Positions 8,330 to 17,916 of a DNA stretch of 64,000 bases are shown here, one piece after another. Positions within the stretch are counted from its first letter, which is position 1. Each line of letters opens with the position of its first letter. The notes under the pieces were generated by a model. That model worked only from the letters and a program-made list of their open reading frames with translations, searched no databases and was not told the origin of the DNA. This DNA comes from Lysinibacillus odysseyi 34hs-1 = NBRC 100172 (GTDB lineage: Bacteria; Bacillota; Bacilli; Bacillales_A; Planococcaceae), in contig NZ_BCVX01000014.1 in the NCBI RefSeq assembly GCF_001591965.1, positions 62,001 through 126,000 of the forward strand, in the 5' to 3' direction. Position numbers and translations under genes: made by a program.

Positions 8330-9376
8330 TTATTTCGCCTCCTTTTTCTTACCCATTTTTTCTAAAACCACTCGAATGATGTAGCCTGAAGCTACGAAGA
8401 AGATAATTAATGCGATAATAATAGATACGATTTCTTCTGGAATTCCGGCAGCATTCGGCATATTTAAAGCACCATATTTCAGGGAGCCAAATAATGACGC
8501 ACCGAATACTACTCCAAGAGGTGTATTCGCACCTAATAACGCAACAGCAATCCCGTCAAATCCAATTCCTGACATAGCGGCTTTAATAGAAGCATTTTGA
8601 TATGTTCCAAGAGCTTCCATTGCCCCAGCAAGACCGGCGAATACTCCGGAAATCGTCATTGCTAGAATAATATTTTTCTTAACGCTCATCCCCGCATATT
8701 CCGAAGCATGGTGATTGAAGCCGACAGACTTTAATTCGTACCCACGTGTTGTTTTTTCCAGAATGAACCACATTAACAACACCATAAGCAGTGCCACGAT
8801 AATCCCTAAGTGCAGACTTGAATTATCAGTAATATCGCGTAGCCATTGCCAGCGTAACGTAGCTGTTTCGGCTACAGTTTCTGTTTTATAGCCCCCGTCT
8901 GTAATCTGCTTGATGATGGCATTCATCACATACAGTGCCGTATAGTTCAGCATAATAGATGAAATAACTTCATGTACATTGAATCGTGCCTTTAAAAAGC
9001 CGACAAGAAATGCCCAAAAGGCACCAGCTGCCGCTGCAGCAAGCAATGCCAGTGGCAAGTGGATAATACGAGGCAGATCAACAGCATAGCCTACCCACGC
9101 TGCTGCCAGCCAGCCCATTAATAATTGCCCTTCAACACCGATATTGAATAATCCCGTACGGAATGCGAACGCAACTGCTAAACCTGCTAAAATGTACGGA
9201 GTAATTTGACGAATTGTATTACCAATTGAATAGGAATCTCCAAAAATACCTTCCCATAAAGCAATATATCCTTGTACTGGATCGTAGCCGCTGACAAGCA
9301 TAACGATCGCCCCGACTATCAAACCAATGATAATGGATATAACAGGAACGAGTATATTAACTACACGACTGTTCAT
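8330..9376 (-). CDS. nupP: Nucleoside ABC transporter permease (NupP/YufP type)
   Basis: A 348-residue membrane protein with an N-terminal signal-anchor helix and around nine further helices; motif FRTGLFNIGVEGQLLMG is characteristic of this permease class. It abuts the ATPase gene (stop and start adjacent) and the second permease, so all are cotranslated from one message. Confidence 0.88.
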   Translation of the reverse strand: MNSRVVNILVPVISIIIGLIVGAIVMLVSGYDPVQGYIALWEGIFGDSYSIGNTIRQITPYILAGLAVAFAFRTGLFNIGVEGQLLMGWLAAAWVGYAVDLPRIIHLPLALLAAAAAGAFWAFLVGFLKARFNVHEVISSIMLNYTALYVMNAIIKQITDGGYKTETVAETATLRWQWLRDITDNSSLHLGIIVALLMVLLMWFILEKTTRGYELKSVGFNHHASEYAGMSVKKNIILAMTISGVFAGLAGAMEALGTYQNASIKAAMSGIGFDGIAVALLGANTPLGVVFGASLFGSLKYGALNMPNAAGIPEEIVSIIIALIIFFVASGYIIRVVLEKMGKKKEAK

Positions 9377-10915
9377 CTAATCGTTCCCTCCCTTTTTTGT
9401 TTGCTGAAGCTGTTCGCCGGCCATTAATAAGCCAAGCTCCTGCTCCGTTGTATCTTTCGGCAGCACTGTATCCATGATCATTCCATCATAAATAACGGCG
9501 ATACGGTCTGACACGTTCATTACCTCATCCAATTCAAACGAAATTAATAGTACCGCTTTCCCTTTATCGCGCTGTTCGATCAGACGTTGGTGGATAAACT
9601 CAATCGCCCCTACATCTAAGCCGCGGGTCGGCAATGCAGCAATCAATAATTCCGGATCCCGGTCCACTTCACGTCCGATAATCGCTTTTTGCTGATTACC
9701 ACCGGAAAGCGCCCGTGCAGGTGTCATTTCCCCCTGCCCTGTCCGCACATCATACTCTTCGATAATTCGGCGTGCTATTTCGTTTACCTTCTTATAATTC
9801 ATAACGCCGTTTTTAGAAACCGGCTCCTGATAATAAGTTTGTAGAACGATATTATGACCAATCGGGAAATCCAATACTAATCCATGCTTATGACGGTCTT
9901 GCGGAATATGACCGATACCCGCCTCTGTAATTTTCCGGGGCTTCAGACCAGTAATATTTTTGCCGTTTAGTGTAATCGTACCGCTCTTCACTCCGCGAAG
10001 TCCTGTAATCGCCTCAATCAGCTCTGATTGACCATTCCCATCAATCCCTGCTATCCCGACAATTTCGCCTTTTCGTACTTGTAAATTAAGCCCTTTAACC
10101 TTATCGACACCGCGGTAATCTGTTACAAATAGATTTTCAATATTAAGTGACACTTCTCTAGGCTGTGGATCTTTTTTCACCGTTTTGAAAGACACTTGAC
10201 GTCCGACCATTAACTCTGCAAGCTGGTTTGGATTTGTTTCGGCCGTTACCACTGTGCCGACTCCCTCGCCTTTGCGAATAATCGTTACCCGATCGGATAC
10301 TTCCATAATTTCCTTCAATTTATGTGTGATGATAATGATGGACTTTCCTTCTTTAATCAATAAACGCATAATCGACATCAGCTCATCAATTTCCTGCGGT
10401 GTTAAAGAAGCAGTAGGTTCGTCAAAGATTAAGATTTCTGCTCCTCTATAAAGCGTTTTTAAAATTTCAACTCGCTGCTGCATACCGACAGAAATATCTT
10501 CAATTTTTGCATAAGGATCGACATCCAGATGATAGCGCTCAGACAGCTCCTTAATTTTTTTCGCTGCATCCTTGCTATTTACAACACCTAATTTTGTCGG
10601 CTCACTGCCTAAAATAATGTTTTCCGTCACTGTAAAGTTTTCCACTAGCATAAAATGCTGGTGAACCATCCCAATGCCGAGGTCATTCGCTACATTCGGA
10701 TCCGTAATTTTCACTGACTTTCCACGTACTTTAATCAATCCGCCTTCTGGCTGGTACAATCCGAAAAGTACGTTCATCAAAGTTGATTTTCCTGCGCCGT
10801 TTTCACCAAGCAGCGCATGAATCTCTCCTTTTTTAAGTTGGAGGGTGATATTATTATTAGCTACGAAATTACCGAACTCTTTGCGGATTCCAAGCATTTC
10901 AATCACATATTCCAA
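9377..10915 (-). CDS. nupO: Nucleoside ABC transporter ATP-binding protein, two ABC domains
   Basis: Fused double ATPase of about 512 residues. The first domain has a canonical Walker A (GENGAGKST), signature (ISVGMQQR) and Walker B (ILIFDEPTASL). The second has a degenerate Walker A (GIDGNGQSE, no lysine) but keeps an LSGGNQQK signature and LPTRGLD. Such asymmetry is usual in RbsA/YufO-like ATPases. The frame extends to a GTG at 10924, which would overlap the ribosome site; TTG at 10915 has AAGGGAG 8 bases upstream and matches the family start (YVIEML). Confidence 0.9.
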   Translation of the reverse strand: MEYVIEMLGIRKEFGNFVANNNITLQLKKGEIHALLGENGAGKSTLMNVLFGLYQPEGGLIKVRGKSVKITDPNVANDLGIGMVHQHFMLVENFTVTENIILGSEPTKLGVVNSKDAAKKIKELSERYHLDVDPYAKIEDISVGMQQRVEILKTLYRGAEILIFDEPTASLTPQEIDELMSIMRLLIKEGKSIIIITHKLKEIMEVSDRVTIIRKGEGVGTVVTAETNPNQLAELMVGRQVSFKTVKKDPQPREVSLNIENLFVTDYRGVDKVKGLNLQVRKGEIVGIAGIDGNGQSELIEAITGLRGVKSGTITLNGKNITGLKPRKITEAGIGHIPQDRHKHGLVLDFPIGHNIVLQTYYQEPVSKNGVMNYKKVNEIARRIIEEYDVRTGQGEMTPARALSGGNQQKAIIGREVDRDPELLIAALPTRGLDVGAIEFIHQRLIEQRDKGKAVLLISFELDEVMNVSDRIAVIYDGMIMDTVLPKDTTEQELGLLMAGEQLQQTKKGGND

Positions 10916-11100
10916 TCTACTCACTCCCTTAGGCCCATTTATATAAAAATAGTAAAAATAAATTAATACAAGAAAGATTTTTATACAAAAAATCTTTCAT
11001 CTATTAATTTGGCGTGATACAAGAGAACCCCCTGTCTTCACACAAGTATAACGCTTACATTTCGAATTATTTGAATTATCCGGCCCCGTCAATAGAGTAT

Positions 11101-11137
11101 AAAATCATCATAGAGGACTTCCCTCTATGATGATTTT
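11101..11137 (-). terminator. Strong hairpin between the Bmp lipoprotein and ATPase genes
   Basis: A perfect 16-bp stem (AAAATCATCATAGAGG and its complement around a 5-base loop) lies 10 bases after the lipoprotein stop. The T-tract is short (TTTTATAC). It probably acts as a partial terminator or 3'-end stabiliser that yields more binding protein than transporter, a common design in ABC importers. A second AT-rich hairpin (AAAGATTTTT/ATAAAAATCTTT) lies at about 10968-10999 before the ATPase gene. Confidence 0.7.
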
Positions 11138-11147
11138 GTAGAAATTA

Positions 11148-12236
11148 TTATTTTGCCGGCTTTTCTGAAACTTTAATTTCGCCAGAAGCGATTTTCGCTT
11201 TATAATCTTCTACTGTTTTTAAAACATCTTCTGGGATAGCGCCGCGAGAATCAGCAAGGCCAACACCATCTTCAGCTAAACCATATACGAGTGTTTCTCC
11301 ACCTGGGAAATCGCCTGCTTTTGCACGGTCTGCCACGTCTTTAACAGCAGTACCTACACCTTTTAGCATTGAAGTCAACGTTATGTTGTTTTTATCGTCA
11401 ACACGGCCTTCTTCATATTGGTCAGCATCTACACCGATTACCCAAATGTTTGAATCAGGATTTTTCGCTTTACGTTCTTTTGCTTCAGAGAATACACCGT
11501 TACCTGTTGCACCAGCAGCATGGAAGATAATATCTACACCTGAAGAGTACATTGCATTAGCTGTGATTTTACCTTGCTCTGGTTTATCAAATACACCAGT
11601 GTATTTAACTTGGATTTCGATATCCGGATTTACAGCTTTTGCCCCTTCAATGAAACCAGCATGGAAGCGCTCAATTACTGGAATTTCCGCACCGCCGACA
11701 AAACCGATTTTGCCTGATTCAGACATTGACGCTGCTACTACACCCGCAAGGAAAGCACCTTCTTGCTCTTTAAACAGGATAGAAGCTACGTTTGGAGCAT
11801 CTACTGTAGAGTCAATGATCGAGATCATTTTATCAGGGTTTTCACTTGCGATTTCAGAAATCGCATCATCCATCATGTAACCTACACCAAATACTAGATC
11901 GAAGTCACGACGGATTAAGTTGTTAAGATTTGAATTGTAGTCAGCGTCTGACGCAGATTGTAAGTAGTCAAACCCGCCTTCACCTTTTTTAAGGCCATTC
12001 TCAGCGCCCCACTCTTGGATTCCTTCCCAAGCAGATTGGTTAAATGATTTATCATCTACACCGCCAACGTCTGTTACCATTGCAAGTGAGAAATCGCCGC
12101 CAGCTTCTTCTTTCCCTTTATCACTAGCTGTATCGTTGTTTGAAGTATCTTTGTCGTCGTCGCTGCCACATGCTGCTAAAATAGCACCCGCCGCTACTAC
12201 AGTTGAGATTAATAAACCAAATTTACGTTTTTTCAT
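11148..12236 (-). CDS. nupN: Bmp-family nucleoside-binding lipoprotein
   Basis: Substrate-binding lipoprotein of 362 residues. It has a basic start, hydrophobic signal and lipobox L20-A-A-C23 followed by a Ser/Asp/Asn-rich flexible tether. The mature part is of the Bmp/PnrA (Med/TcsA) family, with DVGGVDDKSFNQSAWEG at the N-lobe and GVDADQY in the hinge region, both typical. Family members bind purine nucleosides. It heads the importer genes and has a GGGGGG-type ribosome site 9 bases before the ATG. The gene after it is separated by a strong hairpin, consistent with excess production of the binding protein. Confidence 0.92.
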   Translation of the reverse strand: MKKRKFGLLISTVVAAGAILAACGSDDDKDTSNNDTASDKGKEEAGGDFSLAMVTDVGGVDDKSFNQSAWEGIQEWGAENGLKKGEGGFDYLQSASDADYNSNLNNLIRRDFDLVFGVGYMMDDAISEIASENPDKMISIIDSTVDAPNVASILFKEQEGAFLAGVVAASMSESGKIGFVGGAEIPVIERFHAGFIEGAKAVNPDIEIQVKYTGVFDKPEQGKITANAMYSSGVDIIFHAAGATGNGVFSEAKERKAKNPDSNIWVIGVDADQYEEGRVDDKNNITLTSMLKGVGTAVKDVADRAKAGDFPGGETLVYGLAEDGVGLADSRGAIPEDVLKTVEDYKAKIASGEIKVSEKPAK

Positions 12237-12286
12237 TAGTGAGTCCCCCCAAAAGAATGTTTTAATTAGCAGGAAAATACTTTGTT

Positions 12287-13015
12287 CTACACCCGTTTAC
12301 GAACTACATGGAAACTGAATTTATCAGCCCGGAAGTAGTTCTTTGAATACAGTACTAACCGGTCATTGTCATCGTAATGAAGCTGCTTTAATACGAGCAA
12401 TGCCGTTTCTGGCCCGCATTTTAAAATGGGCGAAACCGTTTCATGGTAGCCGACCGGATCAATGTATGTCACCGCGTATGCTACTCGCAGGTTCCCTGAT
12501 TTCTCAAGGGCCGAAAAGATGGATAAATCTTCATTTTTTAGAAACTGTTGCGGCAAATAGCTTGACGGGACTCTATCGATACAATAGACAACCGGTTCGC
12601 CATCTGCTGTTCTTACACGTTCAATTGTGATTACATTGTCATCAATGTCGGTTTGGAATCGACTCACATCGTCTTCAGTAGGTTCTTCTTCCTTCGCACT
12701 CATAAAGATAGTCCCCGGCTCCATCCCAGCTTTTTCAATCATGGAAGATACACTCGAAAGATGCTCGATACCCGATGTAAAAACTGGTTTTGGATTTACG
12801 AATGTACCTACACCATGACGACGCACGATAACGTTTTCCTCTTCCAATAGCCGCAATGCTTCCCTTAAGGTTGCACGGCTTACCCCAAGTGATTTGGATA
12901 ATTCAAATTCAGACGGAAGCTTTTCATTTTCATGATAGACTCCTTTTTCAATATCCGATTTTAAACGATCGATCACCTGCAAGTATAAATGACGATGATC
13001 AGTTTTAATTGTCAC
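12287..13015 (-). CDS. ymfC: GntR/HutC-family repressor (YmfC type)
   Basis: A 242-residue regulator with an N-terminal GntR winged helix ([20 protein letters not shown], residues 26-45; [16 protein letters not shown] follows) and a C-terminal UTRA ligand-binding domain. It starts at GTG after a poor ribosome site. Its place directly upstream of the Bmp lipoprotein gene, and an inverted repeat in its own leader, suggest that it controls itself and the nucleoside importer. The effector is unknown; a nucleoside or sugar derivative would fit. Confidence 0.88.
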   Translation of the reverse strand: MTIKTDHRHLYLQVIDRLKSDIEKGVYHENEKLPSEFELSKSLGVSRATLREALRLLEEENVIVRRHGVGTFVNPKPVFTSGIEHLSSVSSMIEKAGMEPGTIFMSAKEEEPTEDDVSRFQTDIDDNVITIERVRTADGEPVVYCIDRVPSSYLPQQFLKNEDLSIFSALEKSGNLRVAYAVTYIDPVGYHETVSPILKCGPETALLVLKQLHYDDNDRLVLYSKNYFRADKFSFHVVRKRV

Positions 13016-13038
13016 CTACACCACCACCAAAATTAGAG

Positions 13039-13052
13039 ATCAGACATCTGAT
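13039..13052. promoter_or_regulatory. Inverted repeat, probable GntR (YmfC) operator
   Basis: ATCAGA-CA-TCTGAT: two perfect 6-base arms separated by 2 bases, about 30 bases downstream of the -10 box and 24 bases before the ymfC start. Position and symmetry fit a dimeric GntR-family repressor acting as a roadblock or on initiation. Assignment to YmfC is inference. Confidence 0.55.
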
Positions 13053-13081
13053 GTACAACAATTCCTACTAATTCGTTGATT

Positions 13082-13109
13082 AATATAACACTTTTATTCA
13101 ATTATGCAA
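13082..13109 (-). promoter_or_regulatory. Promoter of ymfC and the nucleoside importer
   Basis: Minus strand TTGCAT, 16-base spacer, TATATT, within a very AT-rich stretch (13090-13200) between ftsK and ymfC. The only other item in this gap is AT-rich sequence resembling an UP element; no clear terminator for ftsK is visible. Confidence 0.6.
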
Positions 13110-13211
13110 ACACATTTTCAAAAAAAATTTATATAGTAAATCCTACTTTTTTTCTAATAGGCAAAAAATCGGCACAATTAAATCATACTATTTTTTCGCA
13201 CTATTTTGTGA

Positions 13212-15485
13212 TTATTCGATCATGGCCTTAGTCATAAGGACTTGTCTTGGTCTACTGCCGTCTGGCGGACTAACGACTCCCCTCATCTCCATCTGGTCCA
13301 TAATACGGGCAGCTCTAGCATAGCCAACACGGAATTTACGCTGCAGCATGGATACTGAGGCGCTTTGCATTTCGACTACAAGTTGAACTGCTTCATCATA
13401 TAAAGCATCTTTTTCTTCCGACATTTCCTGTAAAGGCTCATCTGTCGGGATCATCGCTTCTTCATACTGTGCCTTTTGTTGAGAAATGACATAATCTACC
13501 ACATTCTGTACTTCCATATCAGATAAAAACGCCCCCTGTACACGTGTTGGCTTGGAAGCCCCAGCGGGAAGGAAGAGCATGTCCCCCCGTCCAAGCAGCC
13601 GTTCAGCCCCTCCCATATCTAATATAGTCCGGGAATCGATAGCACTTGATACAGCAAACGCTATTCGTGAAGGAATATTTGCCTTAATAATACCGGTAAT
13701 GACATCCACCGAAGGTCGCTGGGTTGCTAAAATGAGATGGATACCGGCTGCACGTGCCATTTGGGCAAGACGGGTAATCGCATCCTCTACTTCTCCCGGC
13801 GCTACCATCATGAGATCCGCAAGTTCGTCCACTATCACAACAATATAAGGTAGCTTCGGCTGCTTGTCTTCATTTTCTTTATTGTGGGCGTCGACATGTT
13901 CGTTATAGCCCTCTATGTTCCGCGTGCCTGTATGCGAAAATAAGTCATAACGACGCTCCATTTCTGACACGACTTTTTGTAATGCCTGTGCTGCCTTTCG
14001 CGGGTCTGTCACAACAGGCGCCAGTAAATGTGGAATCCCGTTATATACGTTCAATTCCACCATTTTCGGGTCAATCATCATCATTTTCACTTCATGCGGA
14101 GCTGCCCGCATTAAGATTGACACGATAATACCATTAATACATACTGATTTCCCGCTCCCTGTTGACCCTGCTACAAGTAGATGCGGCATTTTATTTAATT
14201 CAGCAAGCTTTGCCTGTCCGGTAATATCGCGGCCAAATCCAATAAGAAGCTTGGCATCAGGACGGTTATTTTCCTTTGCTTCTAATACTTCGCGTAATGT
14301 CACAATAGCCACTTCGCTGTTTGGTACTTCAATACCGATTGCTGATTTCCCTGGGATGGGTGCCTCAATCCGGATATCCTTTGCTGCTAAAGCCAACGCC
14401 AAATCATCCTGCAGCCCGACAATCTTGCTTACCTTCACACCGACATCCGGCAGGATTTCATATTTTGTTACGGCAGGCCCAAGATGAACCTGCATGACCC
14501 GGGCCTTTACTCCAAAGCTATGGAATGTCTGCTCCAATTTTTTTGCATTTGCCTGAATGACGCTGTACTCTCCGCTTTGGTCATGCTCGGGGGGAGGGTT
14601 TAACAGCTGAAATGGCGGCAGCGTATAAAGAGCATTTTCGGGAGCACTTTCTACTGAAACAACCATATCCCCTGCTATTTCTGGTTCCTCCTGTGGCTGC
14701 GGTTTGGCCTTTTCCTCATTGCGCTTCATGACATTTTCCGTAAAAGCGGAAATAACAGGTTCTGAATACTCTGCCCGTTCTTCCTCTACCGTCGCCACCG
14801 TCTCCTCGGGCTCTCTATTTGCTCTTGTACGTTTTGGGCGTGCGGTGGGCTTTTTCCCTTGACGCCGCTTAAGCTTAAACTGCATGCTTGGGCCCTTTTC
14901 GATTAAAATGGGTACCAGTGCCTTACCGGTAATTAAGATAACGCCAATGAGGAGGAGGACAAATGCCGCGATCTTAGCCCCAGAAGCATCAAACAAAACA
15001 TGAAACATACTAAACAGTAACGCCCCGATCATTCCTCCTCCAAGTGAAGCTCCACGATTTGTAACGCCTTCTGTCTCAATTAAAATACGCCATGTTTCAC
15101 GCAGGACAGAATCGGTCAATAAGAGATTTGCCTGATGCAGCTGTTCAAAGAGCATTGAGTGGCTGAACACAGTAAAGCTTGCCAAAATACATAGCAACCC
15201 GATGACCATGCGATTTGTCAGTCGTACTCCACGTCGTCTTACCATTAGCATCCCTGCAACAAACACACAAAGAAACGGGACAAAAAAATGCAAATTTCCT
15301 AAGAAGAACATAGAGACTGTTTGTACAAGCCTCCCTACCACACCCATTTCAAAAAATGAAATCATCGCAAAAGCAATGAGTACAATGCCGATAATTTCAT
15401 ATGCTAACGGGTGAAGCTCTTTACTGCCTTTAGCCTTTGCTTTTGTTTGTCCCTTTGCTCTCTTTTTACCTTTCTTCTCAGCCAT
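13212..15485 (-). CDS. spoIIIE: FtsK/SpoIIIE family DNA translocase
   Basis: A 757-residue hexameric DNA pump. A Lys-rich start is followed by four or five transmembrane helices (about residues 28-190), a charged linker, then the motor: Walker [10 protein letters not shown], Walker [14 protein letters not shown], and a C-terminal winged-helix gamma domain ([19 protein letters not shown]) that reads oriented DNA motifs. The place between ymfC and rnjB is that of B. subtilis spoIIIE, which moves the chromosome into the forespore. SpoIIIE is 787 residues there. Whether it also serves vegetative division cannot be told from this window. No convincing promoter is seen in the 172 bases upstream. 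Confidence 0.93.
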   Translation of the reverse strand: MAEKKGKKRAKGQTKAKAKGSKELHPLAYEIIGIVLIAFAMISFFEMGVVGRLVQTVSMFFLGNLHFFVPFLCVFVAGMLMVRRRGVRLTNRMVIGLLCILASFTVFSHSMLFEQLHQANLLLTDSVLRETWRILIETEGVTNRGASLGGGMIGALLFSMFHVLFDASGAKIAAFVLLLIGVILITGKALVPILIEKGPSMQFKLKRRQGKKPTARPKRTRANREPEETVATVEEERAEYSEPVISAFTENVMKRNEEKAKPQPQEEPEIAGDMVVSVESAPENALYTLPPFQLLNPPPEHDQSGEYSVIQANAKKLEQTFHSFGVKARVMQVHLGPAVTKYEILPDVGVKVSKIVGLQDDLALALAAKDIRIEAPIPGKSAIGIEVPNSEVAIVTLREVLEAKENNRPDAKLLIGFGRDITGQAKLAELNKMPHLLVAGSTGSGKSVCINGIIVSILMRAAPHEVKMMMIDPKMVELNVYNGIPHLLAPVVTDPRKAAQALQKVVSEMERRYDLFSHTGTRNIEGYNEHVDAHNKENEDKQPKLPYIVVIVDELADLMMVAPGEVEDAITRLAQMARAAGIHLILATQRPSVDVITGIIKANIPSRIAFAVSSAIDSRTILDMGGAERLLGRGDMLFLPAGASKPTRVQGAFLSDMEVQNVVDYVISQQKAQYEEAMIPTDEPLQEMSEEKDALYDEAVQLVVEMQSASVSMLQRKFRVGYARAARIMDQMEMRGVVSPPDGSRPRQVLMTKAMIE

Positions 15486-15607
15486 TCAAAACACCTTCTT
15501 TCTTTTATAAAGGACACACATTTTCCAAATTCAGTTCCGAAACTTCTTTATACCTTGTGTCCATCACCATCTGCTTCCGAAATACTTGAAGCTCTTGATG
15601 AATAAAG

Positions 15608-15653
15608 TAAAAAAGGATTTTCTTTCAGCTGCACGAGCGAAAGAAAATCCTTT
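15608..15653 (-). terminator. Terminator of rnjB
   Basis: Minus strand: a perfect 15-bp stem AAAGGATTTTCTTTC/GAAAGAAAATCCTTT with a 12-base loop, running into TTTTTTAC. It begins directly after the rnjB stop. Confidence 0.9.
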
Positions 15654-15657
15654 AGTC

Positions 15658-17325
15658 TTAATATTCCATAATAATTGGGATGATCATTGGGCGGCGTTTC
15701 GTTTTTTGGAATAAGTAAGTATTTAGCTCGTCACGTATCTCTTGTTTAATGTTTGTCCATTCAAACGTGTCTTTATTTACATACTTTTCAATAACGGTAC
15801 GCGCGATGTCTGCTGCTTCGACCATCAGCTCTTCAGACTCCCTTACATAAACGAATCCACGGGATAAAATTTCCGGACCAGAGGCAATTCTTTTTTGCGC
15901 ACGGTTCAACGTAACAACTACAATAAAGATACCATCCTGGGATAATAGTTTCCGGTCCCGAAGTACAATGTTTCCAACATCTCCAACCCCGATACCGTCA
16001 ATCAGGACATTTCCTGCCTGCACCCGGCCGCTCATCCGCATTTTTCCATTTTTGTATTCTACAATATCCCCTTTATCAGCGATAAAAATCTGGGATTTAT
16101 GCATACCAACCGATTGGGCCAGCTTTGAGTGGGCAATCAGCATGCGATACTCTCCCTGAATCGGCACAAAATATTTAGGACGCATTAAATTCAGCATCAG
16201 CTTCAAGTCTTCCTGACTGCCGTGACCTGATACATGCACTTTTTTATCCGCTGTTAATACACGGGCGCCTGCTTTTGCGATTTGGTTCATCGTGTTATAC
16301 ATTTGCACTTCCATCCCTGGTGACGGTGTAAATGTAATAAGCACTGTATCTGTTTCCTTCATTTTAATATCACGGTGATGTTTACGAATAATTTTATCTA
16401 ATGCATCAAGCGGTTCGCCTTGGTTACCTGTTGCGATAATAACAATCTCGTCATCCTGATATTTATGAATATCACTTACCGGAATAAATGTATCCTCTTC
16501 AATTTCCAAATAACCTAGTTTCAATCCAAGATCTACTACTTTTTCTAAGGATTTACCAACTACCGCTACTTTACGATATGATGCTTGTGCCTGTGTAAAT
16601 ACCTGTTGAATACGAATAAAGTTCGATGCATATACAGCAACTAAAATACGTCCTGGCGCTGCGTGGAATGTTTTAGCTAGACGCTCTGCAATCACTGTTT
16701 CACTCGTTGTATAACCTGGACGCTCGGCCTCTGTCGATTCCGATAGCAGCATAAACACGCCTTCTTCTCCAAGCTGCGCCATTTTAGCCAAATCCGGACG
16801 GAATTTACCTTGTGCAGATTGGTCGAACTTAAATTCCCCAGTATGCACAATTGCCCCTTCCGATGTATGGAATACAACTCCTAGCGAATCTGGAATCGAG
16901 TGTGTTGTATGAAAGAATGTCACATATGTTGAGCGGAAATTCATACGGCTTTTGTTTGTCACTTCAAAGAATTTTACCTGATGTGGCGCAGGAAGCTCCT
17001 TTAAATGCTCTTTTGCTAAGGCAATCGTTAATTTTGAACCATATACCGGTGCCTTAATTTTTTGCAGGATATAAGCAATTGAGCCAATTGCATCCTCGTG
17101 ACCATGCGTCAAGAAAATTCCCTTAACACGTTCTTTGTTTTCTTCTAAATACGTAATATCCGGGATGACAATATCAATGCCCAGCATTTCATCCTCCGGG
17201 AACATTAACCCGCTGTCTACGACGAAAATCTCTTCATCGATTTCTACTACGTACATGGCTTTACCGACTTCTCCCACTCCTCCAAGAGGGATAATGCGGA
17301 TTACTTCGTTTTTCGTTTTATTCAC
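15658..17325 (-). CDS. rnjB: Ribonuclease J (RnjB type)
   Basis: Metallo-beta-lactamase/beta-CASP ribonuclease, 555 residues from the chosen GTG at 17325, the same length as B. subtilis RNase J2. Motif 2 is THGHED, with other ligands in HTTHSIPDS and HTGEFKFD; the beta-CASP part contains ATGNQGEP and VSGHGSQED. RNase J1/J2 degrade and process mRNA. The frame could extend to 17403, but AGGAGG sits 7 bases before the GTG and the family start (conserved IRIIPLGGVGEVGK) follows. Its place after dapA matches rnjB (ymfA) rather than rnjA. In J2 proteins catalytic activity is usually weak; here the HxHxDH-like motif reads HGHED as in J2. Confidence 0.92.
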   Translation of the reverse strand: MNKTKNEVIRIIPLGGVGEVGKAMYVVEIDEEIFVVDSGLMFPEDEMLGIDIVIPDITYLEENKERVKGIFLTHGHEDAIGSIAYILQKIKAPVYGSKLTIALAKEHLKELPAPHQVKFFEVTNKSRMNFRSTYVTFFHTTHSIPDSLGVVFHTSEGAIVHTGEFKFDQSAQGKFRPDLAKMAQLGEEGVFMLLSESTEAERPGYTTSETVIAERLAKTFHAAPGRILVAVYASNFIRIQQVFTQAQASYRKVAVVGKSLEKVVDLGLKLGYLEIEEDTFIPVSDIHKYQDDEIVIIATGNQGEPLDALDKIIRKHHRDIKMKETDTVLITFTPSPGMEVQMYNTMNQIAKAGARVLTADKKVHVSGHGSQEDLKLMLNLMRPKYFVPIQGEYRMLIAHSKLAQSVGMHKSQIFIADKGDIVEYKNGKMRMSGRVQAGNVLIDGIGVGDVGNIVLRDRKLLSQDGIFIVVVTLNRAQKRIASGPEILSRGFVYVRESEELMVEAADIARTVIEKYVNKDTFEWTNIKQEIRDELNTYLFQKTKRRPMIIPIIMEY

Positions 17326-17574
17326 TTTGTTTCCTCCTATATAAAATGCATTTCCGCATACATACACCCAAAGCTGGAAAGTAGGGTAATGGCAATTTTC
17401 CATCTTTACAAGCTATTACTGTCTCTATGATTCTTTCCATACAGTACTTCTAGCTTTCTTCTCCCTTACAAATCCGCAAATAGATAGCGCAAATGCCTAG
17501 ACATTACTTAAACTAATAATTCAACATTTTCTCTAACAGAAAAATTTATCCCGAACAGCAACCACTTAAACCTC

Positions 17575-17603
17575 ATTATACGTGGACTTTCTCATAAGCA
17601 CAA
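17575..17603 (-). promoter_or_regulatory. Strong sigma-A promoter of rnjB
   Basis: Minus strand TTGTGC, 17-base spacer, TATAAT (perfect -10). Transcription would begin near 17568, leaving an untranslated leader of about 240 nt. Confidence 0.75.
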
Positions 17604-17837
17604 ATCAAAAATACATCGTCTCTATGACAAGAACGCTGAAAAAGATTATAGAATGAATGCAAGGTATGCGGAAGATGAATAATTGCTTCCTTCTAAGGCG
17701 GGCACTTTTCTCTCTTGCCGCCCTTTACACATCATCGGGCGGACTTTCTTATGTATGAAAATGAAAGCTTCTACTATGTAGATTGCTTACTCCTCCCTTT
17801 TTATCTCTTATGCATTTCCCCTTATTATATAAAAGAA

Positions 17838-17864
17838 AAACCAGCGTCATCAATACGCTGGTTT
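17838..17864 (-). terminator. Terminator of asd-dapA
   Basis: Minus strand AAACCAGCGT, 7-base loop, ACGCTGGTTT, then TTTCTTTTATA. A 10-bp perfect stem, about 50 bases after the dapA stop. Confidence 0.9.
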
Positions 17865-17916
17865 CAAAGTGAAAGGTAGAGTATGTCCTGTTTTGTATGG
17901 ATTTAGTGAAACGTTC

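Larger units (their letters stand above)
17326..17916 (-). other. 590-base intergenic region: rnjB leader and spacer
   Basis: No gene is supported here. It holds the dapA terminator (17838-17864), a spacer with a GC-rich imperfect hairpin (about 17697-17722, GGCGG/CCGCC), a strong promoter (17575-17603), and a leader of roughly 250 nt before the rnjB start. In B. subtilis no extra gene lies between dapA and rnjB either. No ribosome-site-plus-ORF combination over 30 codons convinced me. Confidence 0.6.

Noticed and set aside
10925-11147. Purine riboswitch before the nucleoside importer
   Set aside because: Only simple hairpins are present; no conserved purine-aptamer loops or junction could be recognised.
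17695-17724. Second terminator in the dapA-rnjB gap
   Set aside because: The GC stem is imperfect with a long loop and no T-tract on either strand.
17630-17830. Remnant of tepA, ylzJ or dapG between dapA and rnjB
   Set aside because: All frames are broken and no motif of these proteins could be read.
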